The notes beneath the pieces were generated by a model, which was not told the DNA's origin, searched no databases, and was given only the letters and a program-made list of their open reading frames with translations. A DNA stretch of 64,000 nt from Trichomonas vaginalis G3 (Eukaryota; Parabasalia; Trichomonadida; Trichomonadidae): contig NC_067207.1 in assembly GCF_026262505.1 (NCBI RefSeq), positions 628,252-692,251 on the forward strand. Reading direction: 5' to 3'. A program made the position numbers and the translations under genes. This document shows positions 41,334-48,103 of the stretch, piece by piece. How positions within the stretch are numbered: the first letter of the stretch is position 1; every line of letters begins with the position of its first letter.

Positions 41334-42282
41334 ATGACGAATCCAAACAAGGACCCCTATGTTTCTAAGGCAACAAAGAAAGCACTCATGATAAAAATCT
41401 TTAGTTACACACCAATGCTTGGTTTATGGATATCTTGGAAAACATTCCGAGAGTTAGAACAATGGACCACCATACTGGCTAATATTTGTTGGTCAAAACA
41501 CAAGATACTGTGAAGCTATACCATTACAGTCCAAAATATTTTAGATGTAAAAACTGCTTTGACAATATTCGTTGACAAATACCATCCAACAAAACTGACA
41601 TCTGACTGTGAACGTTTCTCAAATCAGACGATATTAAAAACTATCTGCGTTCAAAAAATGTAAACCAATATTCATTGTCGACCAAAACCATTCTGCTCTG
41701 GTGTCATTGACAGTTGTATAAAAATCTTAAGAGACTTAAACCAACCACAAGGTGGTGAAGCAAATGAAATGTCATATGACGACAAATATAGACATTTCTC
41801 CATGGCAAAGATGAGACAAGTTTTAAATATTTACAATAGCCGTAAACAAAAAGGTTTGGGAAACCACTCCCCGAAGAAATGAAAAACAACCCTGACTTAG
41901 AGAAGACTATATATTTAATAGTTTAGTCAAAAGACAAAACAAGAAAGAATGCCAGCTTCAAACTTAAGAAAGGTGACAAAGTAAAAATAGAAATCCTAAC
42001 GGCGACCCATATGAAAATACTATTGACTATGACAACAATGGGAACTCGACAGGTACTCGCATTCGTGTTCGTAAAAATAGAAGAAAGTATACAAGAGAAT
42101 ATTATGAAGTTTTAGGCAAACATGGCAAAATGTACAGACTGCAAGCAGAAGATAAAACTACTATTGTCAGACCTCGTTTCAAACTTGTCAAAGTTCAAGG
42201 TGGTATACTTTCAAAGACAGTTCCTAACAAATATAAGACAACTCCTGACGAATATGCTAAAGAAGTTGAAAATGACGACTAA
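41334..42282 (+). pseudogene. Retroviral-type (rve) integrase of Maverick, heavily frameshifted
   Basis: Pieces of the integrase appear in changing frames. Core-like LTSDCER (second catalytic Asp region) lies near 41,600. A stretch with KMRQVLNIYNSRKQKGLGNH (post-catalytic helix of Polinton integrases) lies near 41,810. A basic C-terminal SH3/chromo-like domain follows (FKLKKGDKVKI, RKYTREYYEVLGKHGKMYRL, VRPRFKLVKV). It ends EYAKEVENDD at TAA 42,280-42,282. At least six frame changes make it non-functional as it stands. The enzyme would normally insert the element and create the 6-bp duplication. Its stop overlaps the stop of the convergent fibre gene. Confidence 0.65.
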
Positions 42283-43561
42283 GCAATTCTATACCATGCG
42301 TAAACTGTCATGTAAGGTGGCATGTAGTCTTTACTTGTCCCGTTGTTTGATATCCTGTAATGCGATGTGTATGGCTTCCCTCCCTGAGTGTCATCTCCAG
42401 TAACAATTTATAGCAAACTTAACGTCGTCTTTAACATCATATCCTTTACCTTTTGTCATTCCTGTCCAATCCCAATATCTATGCTTATGCCAACCTGCTT
42501 CAGCTGTAGTTAAATTTATGTAGTGACTGTGTGCAGGTAGGTTTTCACCTGAAATCGTTTTACTTCCACCTGTTTCCTTTGAAGAGTTTGCACAATACAA
42601 AAACCTGTCGACTATTTGAGTCCAAGTTCCAAAACCAAGTACTACTTCTGGTCTGGTAGAGTTCATTGACGTATAAATAGAACCTATAGGATATACTGTT
42701 TGAAGTATTTCTGTCTTTAATGTTTGAAGCTCTGTTTTGTCTGCTTTTTTATATAACTTTTCTTCAAGTTCATTTACGTCAGAGATGCTATGTCTATGAT
42801 ATTTTTGTGGGTATGTTCCTTCTGTCCATGTGAAAAATACTCTTTTGTTGCATCTACATATCCTTTTATCCATGTCGAGTCTGCTTTTGTATTCCTTAAC
42901 TCTGTAACACCTTTCTCAAGCTCTTTCAACTGTTGTCCATCTTCCATTAAACCTCTGGTATGACTTGAAACCGTTTGTGTCAACATATCTACAGTTTCTT
43001 TGTCGGCTTTAAGGTCTAAACATCCTGAAACCCACCCTGTATTGGCTTTACCTTCTAAAATCTTCGATGTCCGTTCATGGTACCATTCAACCCTTTTTAT
43101 AATTTCATTGTCTTTTTCATCCACATATTCCTTATCTGCCTTCTTCACTAACCCACTAGCCAGATATGCTAACTCATCGTCAACATACTCTTTGTCAGCT
43201 TTCTTTTCAACATCCTCTTTTGTTGCATATGTTGCATCTGCTCTGTCATGTTCTTCTTGAACTTTTTCAATGACATACTCTTTGTCAGCTTTGTTGTCAA
43301 TATCTGCTTTCAAAAGAAGTTCATCTATAGGTTTCTCGTTTAAAGTTCTTTTTGTTGGATTTATACAAACAGTATGGTTCTTACTGTCTTGAAACAGAAA
43401 CTCGTCTGTCATGGGTTTATCGTCAGTTTTAAGTTTCCTTCTTTCAATGACTCAGATATCTTAGAATAGTTTGAAAAGTTTGTTGTGTTCTTATTTAGAG
43501 CTTGCATAATGAGTTGTCGGTTGTGTTGTATTTCTCTCATAGACGCTGTTTCTTTCGACAT
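42279..43561 (-). pseudogene. Phage-like fibre protein with tail-collar tip, frameshifted
   Basis: Starts MSKETASMREIQHNRQLIMQ at 43,561, followed by a shaft with many KADKEYVD / KADKETVD / KADKTEL repeats (trimeric fibre-like coiled coil). A collar tip follows: VYPIGSIYTSMNSTRPEVVL, then FGTWTQI, DRFLYCA, GGSKTISGENLPAHSHYI, and a last piece YMPPYMTVYAWYRIA. Order and motifs match the bacteriophage tail-collar/gp10-type domain. Frame changes occur near 43,422, 42,805 and 42,395, at least the first two in A runs. In a capsid-coding element this would be a receptor-binding spike. Confidence 0.8.
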
Positions 43562-43579
43562 TTTTATTCTAGATAAAAT
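43562..43579. promoter_or_regulatory. 18-bp divergent promoter centred on TCTAGA
   Basis: TTTTATTCTAGATAAAAT separates two divergent start codons and is almost palindromic around TCTAGA. It is the clearest bidirectional promoter of the element and contains the word TCTA on both strands. Confidence 0.55.
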
Positions 43580-44428
43580 ATGCTTTCAATAGAAAAAGAA
43601 AATTCAAGAGTTGCTACAACTAAACCATTAGATGAACTTTTTACGAATGTCGGTCAAAAGTTTGAGACAGAGACCGTAAAGCATGAAGGCTATCGTTTTG
43701 ACTACCCATTAAGATGGCTAAGAGACCCATCTGTCACAAAAGCTATTGGCTTTCGTAGAATGAAGTTTGTGTCTGTAGAAGATAAAAGTTTTCCATTTAT
43801 TGTAAGGTTTCATATAGATTATATATCTGAAGGGAAACGAAAAATGTGGGAAGAAATTGAGCTAATACAAGTTGACCTTTCATCTTCTCTACAGACTGCG
43901 TTAAAAAATATAGAAGATAAAATAAATTCATGTTATGCAAAATATGCTGATGAATATGCAAATACCGAGAGCACACTTTATGTGAGAATTGTATATGACA
44001 AACAAAATTCACAAGTGTCATTTCAAATCTACGAAGACAATCCAAAGAAAGACGAACAAATATATACAGAATTCACTGCAATGTCATGGTATTATTTGCA
44101 AAGAATGTTAAATCAGAAAGTCGAACTTCCTTTAGCAAATATTTACAGTCGATATGCAAGAGATGAACCATATTTATTTAAAGATGTTTTCGACCCAGCT
44201 GCTATTATAGTTCATGCTTCATTTTCTGGCGCCCAAAACTCTTTCTTATGCTTGGCAAATGACTTTTACGAAAAACCTACAAAGTTATACGAACCACCAA
44301 GTGGAAGTATTTCAGACTTTCAAGTATGGTTTACTACAGATGGAAGAAAAAGAATAATTCCATTATACCATGCGTTTTACTTAGAACTTAGTTTCATATA
44401 CAACTACTATCGAACAGTAAAAATATAA
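43580..44428 (+). CDS. Putative Maverick virion protein (jelly-roll-like), 282 aa
   Basis: Intact, one of the best-preserved genes. An alpha/beta N-terminal part (FDYPLRWLRDPSVTKAIGFR) is followed by a beta-rich C-terminal half: DPAAIIVHASFSGAQNSFLC, then FQVWFTTDGRKRIIPLYHAF and LELSFIYNYY. The latter resembles the final strands of single-jelly-roll vertex proteins. It shares its promoter with the fibre gene, which would suit a vertex protein that holds the fibre. Function is inferred only. Confidence 0.5.
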   Translation: MLSIEKENSRVATTKPLDELFTNVGQKFETETVKHEGYRFDYPLRWLRDPSVTKAIGFRRMKFVSVEDKSFPFIVRFHIDYISEGKRKMWEEIELIQVDLSSSLQTALKNIEDKINSCYAKYADEYANTESTLYVRIVYDKQNSQVSFQIYEDNPKKDEQIYTEFTAMSWYYLQRMLNQKVELPLANIYSRYARDEPYLFKDVFDPAAIIVHASFSGAQNSFLCLANDFYEKPTKLYEPPSGSISDFQVWFTTDGRKRIIPLYHAFYLELSFIYNYYRTVKI

Positions 44429-44432
44429 TTTT

Positions 44433-44675
44433 TTAATACGGTTGAGGTGTTGGATTTGGTTGCCAACTAGACTGTGGTGCAGGTTCAGGCTGTTGTATAA
44501 CAGGAGCTTGCTCTTCTGGTTCAGGGTCTTTGGGTATAATACCAACGAACTGACCTACTCTTTTACCAATATTTTTGACACCGTTCCAAATTCCTCTTCC
44601 TACGGTTTTTATTCCATTCCATATACCTCTTCCAACATTTCGAAAGAAGTTTCCTATCTTACTGAAGAAACCCAT
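44433..44675 (-). CDS. Repeat-built amphipathic peptide, 80 aa
   Basis: Intact. Begins MGFFSKIGNFFRN and contains two near-exact 11-residue units, VGRGIWNGIKT and VGRGIWNGVKN, then IGKRVGQFVG, followed by a Pro/Gln-rich tail (PEPEEQAPVIQQPEPAPQSS). An 11-residue period makes three helical turns, so one face would be aromatic/hydrophobic and the other basic, as in membrane-lytic helices. It resembles in style the N-terminus of the protein at 40,916-41,317. Likely virion-associated; inference. Confidence 0.55.
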   Translation of the reverse strand: MGFFSKIGNFFRNVGRGIWNGIKTVGRGIWNGVKNIGKRVGQFVGIIPKDPEPEEQAPVIQQPEPAPQSSWQPNPTPQPY

Positions 44676-44693
44676 TTTACTATATGTAAAAAT

Positions 44694-45056
44694 CTAATGT
44701 CCGCCTAGTCTCTTACGTTTCCTGTTGAGTTCCATAGCATTCTTTAACTGGAGCTCATACATTCTGTTTCTCCTCTGGTAGAAAACATATTCTGGGTCAA
44801 CTCCTGTGTTCGCGTCATCTGCATAAAGTTGTTTATATCCCACTTCAGGGTTTGTATAAAACTCTTTCCATCTCATATTTGCATACCATGGTGGCAAACC
44901 TAACGCAGCGTCATTTGACATGGCAGTTTGCATTTGTACATCTGTTGGCACTTGACCATAGTTTGCCATTGCAGTTTGTATTCTAACTTCATTTGGAATA
45001 TTCTCTGGGTTTGGTTGTCCAGGTTGCTGTGCATTCGCTAAGTTCTGTGCGTCCAT
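44694..45056 (-). CDS. Maverick protein of unknown function, 120 aa
   Basis: Intact. N-terminal half with two similar units (RIQTAMANYGQVP and QMQTAMSNDAALG), then GLPPWYANMRWKEFYTNPEV and a basic helical end (NRKRKRLGGH). Leader TTTTTATCTAATATTAA. The stop is 18 bases before the next start. The GG near the C-terminus is noted, but no protease was found in the element. Confidence 0.55.
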   Translation of the reverse strand: MDAQNLANAQQPGQPNPENIPNEVRIQTAMANYGQVPTDVQMQTAMSNDAALGLPPWYANMRWKEFYTNPEVGYKQLYADDANTGVDPEYVFYQRRNRMYELQLKNAMELNRKRKRLGGH

Positions 45057-45079
45057 TTAATATTAGATAAAAATATCTC

Positions 45080-45211
45080 TTACGAGTACATATACTGAAC
45101 ATTTGCAGGCATTGGTTCATCTTCATATTCTCTATATCTTTCTGCCACGTCAAATAAGTAAATGACACAATGGAAAAAACCTAAAACAAGTAGTCCTATT
45201 TCAAACCACAT
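45080..45211 (-). CDS. Single-pass membrane microprotein, 43 aa
   Basis: ATG 45,211 to TAA 45,080: MWFEIGLLVLGFFHCVIYLF is one membrane helix, followed by a charged tail with several tyrosines (ERYREYEDE, then VQYMYS). It starts only seven bases (TAAGTAA) after the stop of the methyltransferase. Too short to assign, but its position in the compact gene row and its natural sequence support it. Confidence 0.5.
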   Translation of the reverse strand: MWFEIGLLVLGFFHCVIYLFDVAERYREYEDEPMPANVQYMYS

Positions 45212-45218
45212 TTACTTA

Positions 45219-46006
45219 CTATAAAATTTCTTTGTTATGACACTTTCTCCAGTTTATAGGACCTCTCTCATATTCTATCTTGTCATATATAAACTCATAG
45301 TCATGTATGTCCTCTAACCATCTCATGACACTTTCCAAACCACTTTTATCGGATGTAAAGTAAAAGCATGGATGGTTATGTAAAACGTCTAAAGTTTCTA
45401 AAGAGTCTCTCAAAGTCCAGTCTACTTGGTATTGAAAATCCCATGTGTTATAGAACGGTGGGTCCACCATAAAGAAAACATTTTCCTTGTCTTTATATTT
45501 TTCATACAACTCTGTCCAATGACATCTCACAAACTCTATACCCTCAATATATTTTTCTATGTCCTCTTTGAAAACATTTGTATAATTGAGATATAAAACT
45601 TTTGACATAAGTGTTTCAATGTCATGAACTCTTATAGCACCACTATATAATAGTCTAGCAGATATACTATCCCAGTCTATATATTCTGCTTTTTTCAAAA
45701 CCTCTCTCACAATATTTTTCTTATCTAATGGTATACGTTCCATCTTACCTATAGGTATCTTTTCTTTTAACTCTTTCAATATTTTGTTAGTGTCTGGAAT
45801 ATGTTTGAGACGGTTCATATAGTTGTCGAAGTCATTGCATATAATCTTTGAGTCAGGAAATACAGTATGGCACAAATGGGATATATAGAAACTTCCACCG
45901 AACAATCTACAAATGTTAGACCATTCGGTAGTTTCTTAAGTTCTCTCAATATAATATCTTTACATTTACTCTTATTTCCAAAGAACGGTAACTTTGTAAA
46001 ATTCAT
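45219..46006 (-). pseudogene. D12-class N6-adenine DNA methyltransferase, one frameshift
   Basis: About 263 codons. The start MNFTKLPFFGNKSKCKDIIL matches the family's N-terminal FxGNK region. The SAM-binding motif I is split by a frameshift near 45,900 (FVDC in one frame, GGSFYISHLC in the next), followed by IICNDFDNYM (motif II). The catalytic motif IV is FMVDPPFYNT (DPPF), and the end has FYFTSDKSGLE. Known role of Dam/D12 enzymes: methylation of adenine in DNA. T. vaginalis chromatin contains N6-methyladenine, so the gene may influence host or element expression. Confidence 0.75.
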
Positions 46007-46090
46007 TTATATATAATAATAAAAATTTTTTTCCTGAAAAGTGACAGAAAAGTGACAAAACATGTACGAAGAAGTCTTGAAAATTCAAGA

Positions 46091-46150
46091 GGGTAGAAAA
46101 GAGGTTAGAAAAGAGGTTATATCTAACCTTCTACCCTAAACATTATTTTT
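46091..46150 (+). repeat. Hairpin repeat, copy 5
   Basis: Same unit as copies 3 and 4 (GGGTAGAAAAGAGGTTAG, then AAAAGAGGTTATATCTAACC and TTCTACCCTAAA) preceded by AAAATTCAAGA. It lies between the methyltransferase start and the right end. Confidence 0.75.
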
Positions 46151-46226
46151 GTCTGATTTTACGAAGAAGTCTTGACAAAACATGAAAACATATATAATTT
46201 GTGAAAAGCTCCTGGAAGACCCGTAT

Positions 46227-46293
46227 ATAAGAACTTCATTTATACTAAACATCTTCGGGGCTAGAGGGCACGAAGTGCCTGGAAGCCCCACTA

Positions 46294-46326
<33 letters not shown>
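46227..46326 (-). repeat. Right terminal inverted repeat
   Basis: Complement of the left end: 31 T preceded by CTACC and GGAAGCCCCA. The hairpin GGCAC-GAA-GTGCC (46,267-46,279) lies at the place of the left hairpin but with two pairs changed on both sides of the stem. Confidence 0.9.
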
Positions 46327-46327
<1 letters not shown>

Positions 46328-46332
46328 CTACA
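46327..46332. repeat. Right target-site duplication TCTACA
   Basis: Direct copy of 21,061-21,066. Confidence 0.8.
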
Positions 46333-47078
46333 CATTTTGTTGATACAAGTATCTCAAAATTTCTGATTCTTTTCAATCGGATCCCATATTTTCTGAAATT
46401 TACAATTCTAATCCAATATTTACACCATTCAATTTTTATTTTGAATATTTCATCGATATTATATTCTTAGTGGAAATTTAATTATTAACTTGTATTAATA
46501 TAACACTATTATTGTTGAATAATTTTAAATCAAAATTCAATGAACTCGTTAAAATTAGCAAATATTATGGCATAATCTAACTCTGAATAACTAGCCACAA
46601 AAATCATTTATTATTAATTATTAAATTTAGTGGTTGAAAGAATGTCAGACGATAGATATTGTTCGGTCGTATCCGAAGCTTCACCGGAGATTCAGAACCA
46701 AATGACAATAACTAATGATATTTTTTTTAATTAGTCTAAAGTATTGTGAATGCACTGCTCCAAAGCTTAATTTACCAAATAATTATCCATGTATTGCAAG
46801 TTTTTTTATTGCTGATATAAAATATTTAGCTAAAATATTAATAATATATGAAAAATTATAATAGCTTTTTGCCGATCAAAAATATTTCCTTTTTATCATA
46901 AAAATCGGGATATAAGATAACCTACCTTAAAGCTTAGTAAAAAAATTTCAATAGACTGGAAGTATCGAAGATTTCAATATCATTAATATCTTTACAACAA
47001 CAGAAGATACGAGTAATACTCGAAATCGCGTCACCTCACTTTCCGACACCCTTCAGCCCTGCAATTCCTAAAGAAAGA
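46333..47078. other. AT-rich host flank
   Basis: No complete gene. A 27-codon frame near 46,640 (MSDDRYCSVVSEASPEIQNQ) may be a remnant. From about 46,940 the frame of the EF-hand gene is open without an ATG and may be its decayed 5' part. Confidence 0.35.
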
Positions 47079-47369
47079 ATGAAATTTATACAAGGCGCCT
47101 ACAAAAAACTTGATACCGATGGTGATGATGTTGTAGATATTGACGAGCTTGATACTCGCTTCGGAGATGGAGACTTTGTTAATTTCTTCGGCAGAAGAAT
47201 GACAAAAGAAATATTTAAATCACACATGATGAAATGCTTTGATGCTGATAGAGATGGAAAGTTCCAACTTTCTGGATTTAGTACATATTTCCAAGAATAT
47301 AGCCAATATATTAAGTCTGATGAAGAATGGGCAAATGTTATGAATGGAATGTGGGGATTAGCCCAGTAA
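47079..47369 (+). CDS. Calcyphosin-like EF-hand protein, apparently N-terminally truncated
   Basis: 96 residues with two EF-hand loops, DTDGDDVVDIDE and DADRDGKFQLSG, arranged like the C-terminal half of calcyphosin-type proteins. The end TDEEF..MM..-like SDEEWANVMNGMWGLAQ also fits. The usual protein has four EF hands; the first two are absent and only a low-quality open frame precedes the ATG. It may be a truncated gene copy or a real two-EF-hand calcium sensor. The Maverick lies about 750 bp upstream, but its clean target duplication argues against it having removed the 5' part. Confidence 0.6.
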   Translation: MKFIQGAYKKLDTDGDDVVDIDELDTRFGDGDFVNFFGRRMTKEIFKSHMMKCFDADRDGKFQLSGFSTYFQEYSQYIKSDEEWANVMNGMWGLAQ

Positions 47370-48103
47370 TTCCGCGTACTTATTTTTTATTTATATTTTA
47401 CTACTTGCTCTTTTCTAAATAATTTACTTATTTTTGAATTACAAAATCACAACAAATTAATGTTAAATTCTTGATTTTTATTCACGGTTCATCAAGTTAT
47501 TTCTCTTTCGTGGCAATAAAATATAAAAAATTAGTATTGAGCAATCTAAAAAATTCATGATTTCAATAAGAAATCATTTATTTGATATTTTGTTTGTTAA
47601 AATCACTATTATCATCCATAAATTTAATGAAATTAATAAATGTTGTAAAAATGGACCGCATAACACTCTATATTTGAACATCTTAGCTAATTTACAGCGG
47701 ATAATTATTTCAACATAGGATATTGAATGGAAAAATCTAGTTGGAAAAAGAATGAACATTTGTTCAACCAATTATAAAAAATTGTCGATCCAAAATTTTG
47801 CAAAGTAAATATTATACACTCATTTTAGAAAATTTTCACATATGTGCCAAAAGATGACGCATATTTAAAAATGCGTTGAAAATGCCAGACCAATTGATGA
47901 TTTTTAATTTAATCTCAAGTGAAAGAATCAAGAGTATGAATAGCTTATCTGCGAATAAAACTCTTAATGACCTATATAAAAAAAGGAAAATAATTTATCA
48001 ATATAAAATCATTTGATCATGTATAAATTTTATTTATTAAATTCCATTCTGATTCATAATCGAAAATATCAGATAAGAAAGAATAGCATCTTATATAGAA
48101 ATA
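47370..48103. other. AT-rich intergenic region
   Basis: Nothing recognised apart from A/T tracts. It separates the EF-hand gene from the convergent ankyrin gene. Confidence 0.3.

Larger units (their letters stand above)
21067..46326. mobile_element. Maverick/Polinton DNA element, 25,260 bp, with TIRs and 6-bp TSD
   Basis: Defined by inverted termini (31 A at the left, 31 T at the right, then GGTAGTGGGGCTTCC and its complement) and the flanking direct repeat TCTACA. Inside are the core genes of the Polinton class: protein-primed PolB, rve integrase, A32-like ATPase and capsid protein. Added genes include an SF3 helicase, a D12 methyltransferase, an HNH/NUMOD4 endonuclease and a tail-collar fibre. 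Genes lie on both strands with spacers often under 25 bp. Many genes are frameshifted, so this copy is probably not autonomous now. Known background: Mavericks make up a large part of the T. vaginalis genome. Confidence 0.92.

Noticed and set aside
21067..46326. Adenovirus-type cysteine protease expected in Polintons
   Set aside because: No gene showed the His-Asp/Glu-Cys arrangement convincingly; it is either lost or too degraded to see.
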